A stretch of DNA of 64,000 bases from Diphasiastrum complanatum (taxonomy: Eukaryota; Streptophyta; Lycopodiopsida; Lycopodiales; Lycopodiaceae): positions 45,067,494 to 45,131,493 of the forward strand of contig CM055110.1 in assembly GCA_029204225.1 (NCBI GenBank), written 5' to 3'. Shown here piece after piece: positions 1 to 10,705 of the stretch. Position 1 is the stretch's first letter; each line of letters starts with the position of its first letter. The position numbers were made by a program, and so were the translations under genes. The notes under the pieces are model-generated. The model made no database searches, had not been told where the DNA came from, and worked only from the letters and a program-made list of their open reading frames with translations.

Positions 1-1
1 C

Positions 2-514
2 TCATCACCTAACTTATTTGGTTTTTCAGATTCAGATTTTGCAGGAGACCTTATGGATAGAAAATCCATAAATGCACATGCTATTTTCATAGGTGATGGA
101 GCTATCTCATGGATGTCGAAGAAACAAGCAACTATATCACTTTCTTCTAGTGAGGCCGAGTACAAAGCTTTGACATCATGCACAAAGGAGATGGTGTGGA
201 TCAAGAGGATGATTATGGAGCTTCATTTGCTGGATTTTTCAGAGAGTCCAATCATCTTTTGTGACAACCTTTCAGCCCAAAGTCTAGCAAGCAATCCGGT
301 TTTCCATGCAAGGAGCAAACATATCGAGGTGGCTTACCATTTTGTGAGAGAACAAGTGTTGGCAAAAGAGATCAAGCTTGAACATGTCCCATCAAAGGAA
401 TGTGTGGCTGATATCTTTACCAAAGCATTGGGAAAGGACTTATTTTTCAAGCATAGAACAAGTCTTGGTGTACTTTCTAAATCTATGCTAAAACTAGTTG
501 AAGAGGGAGTGTGA
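2..514 (+). CDS. Ty1/copia polyprotein, RNase H C-terminal end (partial)
   Basis: This is the 3' end of a copia pol gene; its start lies outside the window. It covers the end of the reverse transcriptase/RNase H region. The open frame enters at base 2 and gives the family-typical sequence FSDSDFAGD before the first Met at 53. RNase H landmarks are SWMSKKQ, SSSEAEYKAL, FCDNLSAQ and ARSKHIEVAYHF, then ADIFTKALGKDLF near the C terminus. The aspartates of FSDSDFAGD and FCDN and the Glu of SSSEAEY are kept, and there is no internal stop, so this fragment looks recent. The stop overlaps the first bases of the LTR. A more decayed relative lies on the minus strand at 56929-57445. Confidence 0.9.
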   Translation, partial: SSPNLFGFSDSDFAGDLMDRKSINAHAIFIGDGAISWMSKKQATISLSSSEAEYKALTSCTKEMVWIKRMIMELHLLDFSESPIIFCDNLSAQSLASNPVFHARSKHIEVAYHFVREQVLAKEIKLEHVPSKECVADIFTKALGKDLFFKHRTSLGVLSKSMLKLVEEGV

Positions 515-1070
515 AAAATTGTCAACTAGTAGTATTTTCCTAACTTGAGATTTTGTAGGCCTATGGCCAAATAAAAGTTAGAGATAGGTTCATACATGTA
601 TGTAGAGGCCCAAAGTATGTGTACACTACTTTTGAGGTCACATTAATTAGAGGAGGTCGAGTGTGGAGCTCTTCTATTGGCTCATAATTTGGTGCATTCC
701 TATTTGACCAAATTTCTAGGTATATGGGTGAATCCTATTGGACCCCAATTTTAGCCTATCATAAGACAAGTGGCCAAGAGGCACTATGGCTGCTATAAAT
801 AGCCATCTCCACGAGTATGTACACATCTCATTTTCATTCTATTGAATGAATGTTATGCTCTTTGAAGATCCATCTTCTTCTCTCTCACTTTTTTGTTCAT
901 ATCTTGCATTCTAGCCACTAGAATTGTGATTTCTTTGTTGCTATGGCTTCACACGTGTGAAATGCAGGTTGTAGGCTCTGAAGTACGGACAGGGACAGCA
1001 AGTTTCTGTTTGTGGAAGCTTATGATCAGATTTTGATGTTTAGTTGATGTTTAGTATGCTTAACATCACA
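510..1070 (+). repeat. Probable 3' LTR of the copia element
   Basis: The LTR appears to begin with TGTGAAAAATTG at 510, directly after a purine-rich tract (AAGAGGGAG, 501-509) that fits a polypurine tract. The LTR at 56287-56933 on the minus strand begins the same way after the same coding end. A TATA box (TATAAATA) lies at 794-801. The outer end is uncertain; ACATCACA near 1070 is the best TG...CA-type end, but no target-site duplication could be shown. Confidence 0.6.
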
Positions 1071-1122
1071 ATTTCTATCATTTTTTCAATCTAGATGTGC
1101 ATAACTTCCATGGCCAAGATCT

Positions 1123-1677
1123 TTATGAAACTTTAGCATCTTTTGGATCTGAGTTTTTCACAAGTTGTTCTGGCGAAAGGGGTGCACCAACATGAACTAT
1201 GCGATCCATCTCCTCGTCAAGATCTTTAAGGTTTAACAAGATTGTTTTAGCGGGTCCTTCAAAGGAGTGAAAACTTGGTGTAGGTTCTAGGTGTGGCTGT
1301 GGTAATTGGATAACGATGTCATCCAAGGTGAAGTCTTTAAACTTTTGTGGGAGATGAAAGGGTGGTTCCACAAAGTTTTCGGGAACTTTGGAAATCAATT
1401 GAATGGAGGCACTACCAGACATGGAAGCTTGGTCTGATGGTTTGGTTTCTATCTCCTTAGACAAGGGCTTAATCGATTGCTTAAGCTTCTCACGCATCTG
1501 TTTTTGACTCTCGGTTAATTTTGTATCAATAATTTTAGTTTTTTGTAATCGAGGTTTTGGAGGTTTTTGATTGGGTGGTGTTGTTGTCTCGTTTATCATG
1601 TCGGCATCTATTGTATCCCAGACTTCATCTAGATACACGTCCCATGTGTATATATTGGACTTGGTCCTATATGTTTG
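1123..1677 (-). pseudogene. Retroelement coding tail, downstream of protease
   Basis: This open frame continues the gypsy-type element beyond the fold-back insertion. The product is rich in Lys, Gln, Pro and Glu, with stretches such as TTPPNQKPPKPR and a Leu/Asp/Glu-rich end (ILLNLKDLDEEMDRIVHVG). I recognise no catalytic domain, and it does not look like reverse transcriptase. The open frame extends upstream to 1806, but those bases belong to the inserted transposon, so the apparent N terminus is not original. Confidence 0.45.
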
Positions 1678-2520
1678 CATTAGAGAAAATTTGGCCTCGA
1701 AAAGGGCCATATAAGAATTGCCACGTAGGATGACAATTTTTTGGCAATGTAAAATAATAAAATAAAATCTTCTTATGCCCGTAGTCCTGCCCACACAATC
1801 TTCCATGATTAGCTATTATGTGCGTAATATAGTCTGTGGCTAAAAAAAATCATAACTTTTGAACAACAACTTGAATTGAGACAATTATGGTGCCATTAAA
1901 AGCCCTCGACAAGAGCTTTTCAATGACTTTTGACATAACCCAATTCCGAGCTACGATGAAGAAGTTATGGCCAGTCAAAGTTTGGTCGGTCAACACTTGG
2001 TCAACCCGATATCTCTTTCAAACGTAGTTGACCGGTTTGACCTGATATCTCTTTCAAGCGCAATTGACCGGTTTGACCGGGTCAAACTGGTCAACTGCGC
2101 TTGAAAGAGATTTCGGGTTGACCAAGTTTTTAATTACCAAAATTTTGATTGGCCATAACTTCTTCACCGCAGTTTAGAATTGGGTCATCTCAGGTGTCGT
2201 TGAAAAGCTCTCATCGAGGGCTGTCTAATGGCACTGTAATCGTCTCAATCCGAGTTGTCGTTCAAAAGTTACACTGTTTTTTTTTTTTTTTTTTTGTTGA
2301 GTTGCATATTATCCTACTCATAGAATGGCTTATTTACGGGCTGCCCCCGACGCAAAATTACAGTTCTTTTGAAAAGAAAAGAAAATCAATTTGAAAGAGC
2401 TACGTTACATAGATTTCAAATTTGAGTGTTTTGATTGGACCATGTGGAAGAAACTTTTGAGAAAAAAAATGAAAGGTATCTTTTTTAAAGGCCCCTTTTG
2501 TGCTCAAATTTTCTCTAATG
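1678..2520. mobile_element. Fold-back TIR transposon, copy 1 (843 bp)
   Basis: Both ends carry the same 16-bp terminal inverted repeat, CATTAGAGAAAATTTG. Inside is a large imperfect inverted repeat, with arms about 1850-2020 and 2100-2272, which would fold into a ~170-bp stem. The loop-proximal part is full of GGTCAA/TTGACC motifs. No transposase is encoded, so it is MITE-like. A second copy with the same ends, internal stem and flanking arms is at 25265-26087, and a short relative at 24601-24977. It interrupts gypsy coding sequence. I could not identify a target-site duplication, so the superfamily is unassigned. Confidence 0.75.
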
Positions 2521-2824
2521 TGTGTTGGGTACTTTGGATGTTAGTTGGACATGAGCCAACGGCCCTGGTGACTTGATCTCCTATGGAATTGATTTTGGTG
2601 GATAATCTTGGGCATCTAGATAAAGGAGTACATGTTCATCCGTCATTTCAACATCATCCATGGAAAGAATACCTTCTTCCAAAACATGGACGGTAGAGAT
2701 GCTAGAGTCTCCTGGGCACCAAGCGATAGGAATAGGATCAATCATCATAAGTGGAATGATGGGTGTATTAATTTATGTAGAAAACGATAGCATACACATC
2801 CTCTGCAGCGGTTTTGATACGACA

Positions 2825-3400
2825 TCAGTTGGAATCAGCACAGTCCACAATGGCTAGTGCTTGACCCCAATTTATTATGTCTGTGGATCTCGTATAGTGG
2901 CCTTTTGGTTGGATCGGGACACTATCTGATTCATTATAAATTGTTGATGACCAATCATCATAAACTTTAGCGGACTTGACATGGCCAGTTGAGTCAATAG
3001 TGACTCGTTTGTCGTGATTACCAAAGGTGATTTTGCTATGCTTCCAATCTTGGACAACGCCTGCCATCTATAGCCAGGGTGTACCAAGAAGGAATTTATA
3101 AGTATTTGCACCATCTGGTAAGTCTAAGATGACACAATCGATTACAAATTTGACACTTGCAATGCAAACATTGATATTCGATAAATGACCGGCAGGGTCT
3201 GTAACTCGTTGATCAGCCATGCGAAGTTTGTAGCGTGGTTGATCGAGGGTATGGAATCCCCATGACTTTGCCAATGACAAAGCCATTATATTTACGCCTG
3301 ATCCGCTATCAAGGATAACGGAAACTGCGGGATAGTCTTTATAGGACAGAGGCAAGGTGATGCTAGTCCCCTTAGCAACACCTATATTCAGCAGATTCAT
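2825..3400 (-). pseudogene. Retropepsin-like aspartic protease of gypsy element
   Basis: The frame encodes a retroviral-type aspartic protease. The active-site region reads VILDSGSGVNIM (family pattern D-S/T-G-A/S), and the C-terminal landmark is FLLGTPWL, typical of plant gypsy gag-pro proteins. A single in-frame TAG follows TPWL at about residue 111, after which the same frame continues AGVVQDWKHSKITF, as the family does after its PWL motif. The stop is therefore a recent inactivating mutation and the real protein extended to at least 2825. Gag lies upstream at 5326-3718. Confidence 0.75.
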
Positions 3401-3717
3401 AAGAATCTGAAGAATTTCAAGAATCCCTTTTGTTTACCGCTGGTCATTAGGAATAGTAGGCAGTTGAAAACTACGATGGATATAGCGTTGAAGCCCTGTG
3501 AAAGATTTTATCGCACTATGGAATGGCATGGTGATTTGAGCTTGCAGGAGGTCAAAGAATACTTCAAGTCCCTGTAGGGATTGCTCTTTTTCAAGGATTT
3601 GAGCGGGTAACACACTTTCCAGGTTTTCTTCCTCTCGCAAAAACTCATCTCTAAATTCATTGTACTACCTTTGTTCCACTTTTGGGTCTGGGTAGCCTTT
3701 GGGTAATGTGGAAGCTG

Positions 3718-4410
3718 TCAAATGGCTTCCGTGATGGTCAACTGATGTGGCAATGTGTTGTTGTTGTTCTTGGTGGTGGCGTTGTGCTCTGGTAAGAACT
3801 CTAACATATTCGGATGAAATGTGACGTGTTGGAAGGATCTTGTTAGGTTGTTTACACAGTCTAGACACTTCGCATGGTATTGATTCTTAACTTTACAATC
3901 AACCATGAAGTGGCTAGTTTCGCCACAAATAAAATAGCTCCCGTTTGCACAAGCAAGAGTCATCACTTGGATAAGGTTGAGAACTAGCAGATGAGAGTGT
4001 TGTATTGTGATTGTATGTTGATCATAGGAGTTATTGACAAGATGTGTTTGTGCATATTCTCGAGGACGTCTATGTTTTTGTGCTCCTTGATCAGGGTGTC
4101 CCCTTGGAGGTGGACCTAACAGTGCCAGCTGTTGTTGAGCTTCATGTCTAGACTGTCTGGGCAACTCTTGTATATGAACTTGGTTGTTTCATGGTGGGTA
4201 GTGCTGGTGTTTGTTCTGTGAAACAAACGGTTGTTGAGGAGGTTGATAATGGCCCCCTGATTGGTTGTGAGGCTGGTTCCTCGAGTTATAATAGCAATAG
4301 AGTGAGGTATGTCCCATAAAGTCGCAGATGTCACATTTGATCAATGAAGTATCAAGGACTGGTTGGTATGATGGAAACTCATTGTCAGTGTGTGGTGACT
4401 GACCTGACAT
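3718..4410 (-). pseudogene. Gag nucleocapsid segment with CCHC zinc knuckle
   Basis: Two overlapping frames contain the nucleocapsid end of gag. CDICDFMGHTSLYC is a complete C-x2-C-x4-H-x4-C zinc knuckle, which binds retroelement RNA. A second knuckle further downstream is damaged: YFICGETSHFMVDC has Tyr where the first Cys should be. The surrounding sequence is rich in Gln, His and Asn (for example QPFVSQNKHQ). The two knuckles lie in different frames, so at least one frameshift separates them. Confidence 0.65.
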
Positions 4411-4416
4411 CGAGCT

Positions 4417-4692
4417 CTAGATAGATTTCAGAGTATTTTGAACCTCTTTTGTGAGTTTCTCCATTTGTTGTTGGTGTTGTTGGTTAAGTAGCTCCATTTG
4501 TGTTTTCCATAATTGTTCTCGTGTTTCCTCATTTGGTCGAGCTTCTTGGACAACGCGATGTGCTCTCCGTTCACGTGGCTCATCGACATTTGATCCCTCG
4601 TCTTCTTCTCGAATGGCATCAGACATGGCTTGTTTCAATGATGTGTATTCATCATTGGAGCGAAGTTCACGTCGAGTCCAATGAGGAACCAA
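4417..4692 (-). pseudogene. Gag middle region, coiled-coil-like
   Basis: A 91-residue frame links the gag core to the zinc knuckle. It is highly charged and Gln-rich (QMELLNQQHQQQMEKL) with heptad-like spacing, suggesting a coiled coil. It ends at 4417 with a stop just before the knuckle frame begins at 4410. No catalytic motif is present. Confidence 0.5.
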
Positions 4693-4912
4693 ATGATGAG
4701 CATAGATTCAGTTGGTTGTTTCTGTACCTAACTTTTTAATCTTTTAAATCTTTCTATGTAGTCACGTACTTTCTCATCTTTTGTCGTTTTAATATTACTC
4801 AACTTGACAAAAGGACTTTCGATCAAATGAAATGGCTTGAATCGTTTGATGAATGTTTCCTTCAAGAGTGACCAGTCCATTTATCTTCATGATCAAGGTT
4901 AAAAACCCATTC

Positions 4913-5326
4913 TCATACTCGATCGATCATGGTCATCGAGAAGAGTTGAACCATGGCATCCGATGATGTCTCACCATAGACATCACATGCATTCTCAAAG
5001 ATTTGAAGAAATCTTTGAGGGTCAGTGTTGCCATCGTACTTAGGTAAATCTAACTTGGGAGTACGTTTTTCAGTACGCAGAATATTATTTGCAAAAGCGC
5101 CATTTAAGTGAGCTCGTGCATGTGATGATTCGGCAACATGAAAGTGTGGGCGATCGTATGGAGCTTCAAAATGCATGGATTCCCATCTGTCAAATGGGTT
5201 GGTTGAGGGCTCCTAGACTTGGGACTTCATCCTAGAATATCTATTGAATCGAGCCTGCTCGGTAGATGGAGAGACTATCTCTGGTGGATAGTCCTCTGTG
5301 GAATTCGGATCGTAAGGACGATCCAT
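4913..5326 (-). pseudogene. Gag N-terminal/core region, premature stop
   Basis: The gag start is taken as the ATG at 5326 (MDRPYDPNSTEDYPP). The same frame meets a TAG at codon 38 (5213-5215) and then resumes to 4913. The downstream part carries the retrotransposon-gag signature KLDLPKYDGNTDPQRFLQIFE, as in plant gypsy gag. The frame then ends at a TGA where the family would continue into the W..L..F part of the domain, so the gene is dead. Confidence 0.7.
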
Positions 5327-5643
5327 AACAACTCTAGAGTACCAAAAGATTGAGTATATAGGTCATGGACTCTTGTGTAACTTTGGATTTTTTGTTTTTT
5401 TTTTGTTTTTTTTTAAGGATATTAGACAGAGTCTAATATTGTGGGGTGTCCAAATGGCACAGTGTTTGAGGTCCGGGTTTAGCAAGAAACTGGTGTGAGA
5501 ACTGTGATAATTGGCCAATATTGGAACCTAGTCAAATAATAGAGTTGAGTTTGTTGTGATATTGACTAGGTCGATATTGTAAATTCAAACACTTGGTTGA
5601 AAATTGATAGAAAACACGCGGTTGAGAGCTGAAGGAATGCCTT

Positions 5644-6250
5644 CGGTTGAGATGGAACAAAAGTCACTGGTTGAGATTTGACAGAAGTCTCGGTCAAGAT
5701 TTGACTGGAAGTCCTCGGTCGAGATTTGACAAAAGTCACCGGTCGAGATTTGATTGGAAGTCCTCGGTCGAGATAAGAGCAAACGTCCTTGATTGAGATT
5801 TAGAAAGAATACGCTCGGTTGAGATGTGAACGGAATGCACTCGGTTGAGATATGAACAAATGTCTCGGTTGAGATTTGGAAGGAATGCGCTCGGTTGAGA
5901 TGTGAACGGAATGCACTCGATTGTGAACTAAACAAATGTCTCGGTTGAGATATGAATGGAAAGCCCTCGGTCGAGATATGAATGGAATGCCCTTAGTCAA
6001 GATTTGACAAAAGTCTTCGGTCGAGATCAGACTGAAAACACTCGGTTGAGATTGGACTGAGATTCCTCGGTCAAGATGTCAACTAAGTGAATCGGTCGTG
6101 GTGTCAACTAAATGACTTGGTCGAGGTGTCAATGAAATGACTCGGTCGAGGTGTCAGTGAAATGCTTGGTTGGGATCTGATCGATAAGTGTCAGTTGAGA
6201 TTTCAAACTCAGGATGTGGTGAGAGATTTCTTATAGGGCCTCGGTCGAGA
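5644..6250. repeat. ~25-bp minisatellite, about 23 degenerate units
   Basis: Units of 24-26 bp follow one another, each starting near CGGTTGAGAT or CGGTCGAGAT and followed by a more variable half. They begin at 5644 and fade beyond about 6250. Because the unit is not a multiple of three, apparent minus-strand proteins here (rich in STE and NLNR) are artefacts of the repeat. It lies between the proposed gag start and PBS, so it would be part of the 5' leader of the gypsy element. Confidence 0.85.
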
Positions 6251-6455
6251 GTTGTCGTGGTGTTTCAATGGTGAACGAAACTAGGTCAGACGTGAGTCGT
6301 GGAGCTCGGCCAAGTAAGGAGCATGAAGCCTCGGTTGAGAACGGATCTGTACATCGGTCGAAACCAAGGTGACGAGGTCCGTGAAGATTCGTGTGCGAGA
6401 CTTTAGAAAGATTGTTTGGTAGCACAGATTGGAATGGTGTTATGATGATAAATGT

Positions 6456-6482
6456 CTATGTAGTGGTGGTAAAGGTGCCAAA
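6456..6482 (-). other. Possible primer-binding site next to 5' LTR
   Basis: Read on the minus strand, the LTR end ..GTGAACA is followed by TTTGGCACCTTTACC. This resembles, with several mismatches, the TTTGGCGCCGTTGCCGG-type PBS of plant Athila/Tat gypsy elements. The assignment depends on position as much as on sequence. Confidence 0.4.
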
Positions 6483-7666
6483 TGTTCACAGATTCCAGCC
6501 AGAATCCGTGAACAAGTTATATCTCTTTACTTTATCCCTTCTTCGTTGGTGGTTTCTGCTCTGAAACCGGGAGTTTCTTCCCGTTTCCAAGACTTAGTTC
6601 TTTAGTTGGATTCACTTGTTTAGAACTGTTTCCAGGCAGATTATTTGTTAGTTCAACGTTTGTATTCCCATCTTGTTAGTGGGATGAAACAGTCTCGTCA
6701 AATCTAGCTACATGCATTTACAAGCCATGCAACCAAACCTTGCTCAAGCGTAGATTAACATTCTGAAACAGAGAGCCATCTACAGATCTATCTACCAAAC
6801 TATTATGAAAAATCAGGAAGCATAGAAACAACAAGATGAAACTACAAAACAAGAAATAAGAATCAATAAACTAACTACCTACAGCATATTAACATCCCAA
6901 TGATCAAGAAACACCCATTTCTTGATGCTTAATCAAGAAACACCCATTTCTTGATGCTTGGAATGCCCAAGAACAATCAAGGACAAGATTGTTGATGAAT
7001 AAGACAGATCTAAACCACAATCTCGGCCTATATAGTTTACTTGCATGCTGAAATTACATAAACAAGAAAACAAGAAAGCTAGTCCACATCTACATTCCAC
7101 AATGCAAGAGAGAAAGCAAGAAATCTAATTAAGCCACAACCACAACAAGAATCAAAGTATGTTCATAGGAATTCCACTCAAGATAATAACCATGAACAAG
7201 GAGCTTCTCAATTGTCAAACTCGTGGAACGTCTTCTTTATTCAAGCAAGAGAAATGACAATACAATCAAAAGCTCCCTCACAAGAGAGAGGAGCCCTTAA
7301 ATAAACAAGAGGACTGCCCATGTGGAGCCTAAGTGGCAATTCCACTAATTTAGAAATTACATGTGGAAATAGCCCTTCCACTAGAGGTCACCATCAAAAG
7401 GTGGCTCACTCTAATTTATTTAAGAGGGGTAGTCTACAATTGCCTAGGAATATTACTAGCTCCTACGTGGTCGTTCCTTCTTTGGGATTCACCATGTAGG
7501 CTCACATAGAAATCGTGTGTCATCCTAGCTAGTAATCCTCGGCTCTCATGTTCGGCTCTCAGCTTCTTCTGCTCTCCTCCCTCTGAGTCCTCCTTGGTCT
7601 TGGGTGAGAGATGCTCTGTATATTAGCTTGGCTCGGTACTGGAGGATTTCCTAGAATCTGCTAACA
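6483..7666 (-). repeat. Probable 5' LTR of gypsy-type element (1184 bp)
   Basis: The two ends are inverted relatives: TGTTCACAGATTC at 6483 and GAATCTGCTAACA at 7654-7666, giving the TG...CA ends of an LTR. A TATA-like TTTATTTAAGG on the minus strand lies near 7296-7306. Within it, a 29-bp unit containing CAAGAAACACCCATTTCTTG is tandemly duplicated (about 6902-6959). The matching 3' LTR is not in the window, so the boundaries rest on the ends and on the adjoining PBS-like site. Confidence 0.5.
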
Positions 7667-10619
7667 TAAGCCTAGCCTATATTGTAGGATATCCCTTAAC
7701 CTGAAATAATTCTTATGTTCTTGTTTGGTTAAGGCACTGCTCATGCGAGAGTGGTTGTGGATGATGTCTATATTGGGTACTATGCATGGAGATGGGTTGG
7801 TCTGAAAGGAGAGTCCGCATGTCGTATAGAGGTTTGTGTTTGGGAGAGTATATAATCTATACCTTCAACTTTCCTATATTGACTTTTTCTGGATACAGAC
7901 AATTGATCATTTTCTCTATGCTCTTGCTACCATAGTATCTTTCTATAGAAATCAACCTGGGGGAGTTTAACCATTCGTTGGGTGGCTCTTGCCACAACCA
8001 GTTCTCTTGCATGCTAGTCTCCTATCGAGGTGATTATATTGGGCTTTATAGCAACATCAAAACTATGTTTGAAGCTTGTAGAAAATTAAATTCATTTGCT
8101 TTTCAGATTCTATTGCCCTATTGACAAGCGGTTGGGGTCAAATTCGATTGATTGAACTTGGTGGTGATCTTCTCAAAATTTCTATTTTTTCAACATCATA
8201 CTAAAATCTCTAAGATATTTTGTTTTATTTATTTGGTTTGGTGTCAAAATCACTTTTATTTTGTGTTTGATTGATGTTGTGAATTATGCGTGCCTCGTGC
8301 AATTGCTAGATTAAAGGGTTACAATTTTTTTTGGGTTTGCATGTTGAAGCAAGGTTGGTTAGGTAATGAGCTTGAATCCTCATAGCTAATAATCATTGAT
8401 TAGGAGTAGCTATTTTTCTATAATAGTAAGAGACGAGGTCGTATTGATTACTTTGTACTCTCTCATATTTTGGACTCAGATTTCATATGTTATCTTCAAA
8501 CGTTATTCATATTATATATATATTTAAATTAGTATTCCCTTTTTCAACTACTAAAGTTGAAGACCCATGTTTTTTTTATCAAAGTCAATTGACATATTTT
8601 CTTTTGAATCAACTTCTATGTTGACAATCACTTGGATTGATTGGACATGAAATAAAAAAAACAACTTGGATTGATTGAACTGCCTTGCAAAGTGGTCATT
8701 CATCATTGACAATACAATACATCGATATGATTATAACGATTATTATAAAATCAGATAATTCTTTAACATTTCTAAATAGAAAAACTAGAAATCTCAACAC
8801 ACACTCTCTAAAATATTCTCAAACAAATGTAGCATGATATTAACAAATTTTCAAATAGTAAAATTTCATAAATCTTTTAGATTTATGTTGTATACATTTT
8901 TCAAACCCAAATTTGAAGTATTAACATTCTAGTCATTAGTCAAATTTGTATATTTTTATTTTTTCTAGCAATAAGTTAATTGTTTTATTTTAAAATTGTT
9001 CAAACCACTTAAAATTATGAATATCGTTCAAAATTTACTATGATCTTTCCAGTTTAAGCTAGAAATAATTCTAAAACTTTTCAATTAATAATCTCGTTCA
9101 CATTGAATGAGAAAAAATCTAGAAACCAAAAAATATGATAGCTTATATTTTTTTTTAGCATTTTATTATTTATTATTTTTTTTACATATTTGTGAATATC
9201 AACACAATAAAACTCTCTAAAATTTTGATAATTTATGTAAATTTAATTTCTAAAATTTCAACATTTAGAAAATAAGTGTTTTTTTTTTGGTCATTGTGTT
9301 TTATGAATTGTAATGCGTCTTGACCAAAATGCCATTATTCATCAATTTCTCTCTGAAATAATCTATTTGATGATCGATTGTATCAAAATATTCAATAATA
9401 TTTTTGGAATTTTTTTGCTATTTTCTCACATATAAAAAACGTTTTCTATATTGTTAAAAAGATGTAAGTCTTGTCTTTAATGTAAATTTATGAAGAACAT
9501 TGATTACTTTATTTAGTGGGTACATAAGTTAAAAGATTATTATCCACAATTTAAGACATTGTTAATCTTTTTGGTCACACACGTGTCTTCACAAATGCCT
9601 AGTGCCATGTTTTCTCAGGGAGGCAAAAGAGGCAAGGGAGAACGGAGTAGCTATAGATATATCAAAGTTAGACATCGAGCCCTTTTCAATGAAATGAAAT
9701 AAACATTGATGCTCCTTAAAAAAAAGTTTTAGAATCTCGTTGGACACATGTGCATCTAATTATGACATTTGTACAAACACGGTATCATCGTTTGTTACAA
9801 CAAATTACAAACTGACAAATGTTGACATCTCAACACAAAGCGCACACAAAAAATCATAATTGAAAATCTAGACTTTTTTTTTTTAGAGTTGCAGAAATCC
9901 TACATTGACTTTGGTTTCATATAATTAGCTCCCATAGTTCATTGTTTCATTCCTATCAGATATGACTGTCTTTTATTATTAATTGTTTATTGTTGTTCCC
10001 CAACAATAATATCGATATCATTGTTGGATGACCATTCTTTTTTAGAAGTTCATCTCAGTCTCTTACGATTTTGTATTGGATTTGGATGACCACTTAAATT
10101 TCTATTTCTCTTACCATCTTGCTTGCTAGATTTTGGTATTAATGACTACAATGGCGAGGACCAAGTAGAAATGTTCCTTAGCCAATGTAGAGAAGAAGTT
10201 TTGGTCGGAATAAACAATCTTTGTGGCCTAAAGATACCATGATATTACATGACAATACTCATCTATTGGTTCCTGAAGCACCATTCCCAAGACTTGTACA
10301 AGGAGGAATTATTCCATGATGAATGATGGACTATGACTAGTTTACAAGCATTCCATATGATATATGAAAGTTTTCAATTTAGGTTTTTTGAGGATATTTT
10401 CTCTCCCAATATTCCATGGAAAGAGAGTCAATATTACATCCAAGGACTTTCATCTTATTGTAAGCTTTGTAATAGGTAAGAAACCTTGTCATATAGATCT
10501 AACATCTAGACCCCCACCAAAGGACATAAACTCAGTTCTTCCAAGGCTAAAGAGACAAAAAAGAAAAGACACCAAAAACATAATTTTGTTTCCTTCTCAT
10601 AGTCCAATTGAAATTGGTG

Positions 10620-10624
<5 letters not shown>
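7667..10624. other. AT-rich intergenic DNA, no gene seen
   Basis: I see no coding sequence with recognisable homology in about 3 kb. The stretch is very AT-rich, especially 8460-9560, with many A and T runs. Reading frames are short and unremarkable. Confidence 0.6.

Positions 10625-10703
<79 letters not shown>
10625..10703. repeat. (CT)n microsatellite
   Basis: About 39 uninterrupted CT units followed by an A-rich tract. Apparent Leu/Ser or Arg/Glu proteins across it are repeat artefacts. Confidence 0.97.

Positions 10704-10705
<2 letters not shown>

Larger units (their letters stand above)
1085..7666 (-). mobile_element. Decayed Ty3/gypsy-type LTR element (gag-protease)
   Basis: The element reads right to left: 5' LTR (7666-6483), a PBS-like site, a leader with a minisatellite, gag (from 5326), zinc knuckle, retropepsin-like protease (about 3400-2825), then an acidic/proline-rich coding tail to 1123. 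No reverse transcriptase, RNase H or integrase was found and no 3' LTR is visible, so it is either a gag-protease non-autonomous type or 3'-truncated. Coding frames are broken by stops and shifts, and a fold-back transposon (1678-2520) sits inside it. Assignment to gypsy rests on the gag motif, CCHC knuckle and the protease ending LLGTPWL. Confidence 0.65.

Noticed and set aside
5585-6000. 116-aa repeat protein with STE and NLNR words
   Set aside because: It arises from a ~25-bp minisatellite whose period is not a multiple of three, so the frame rotates from unit to unit and no protein is maintained.
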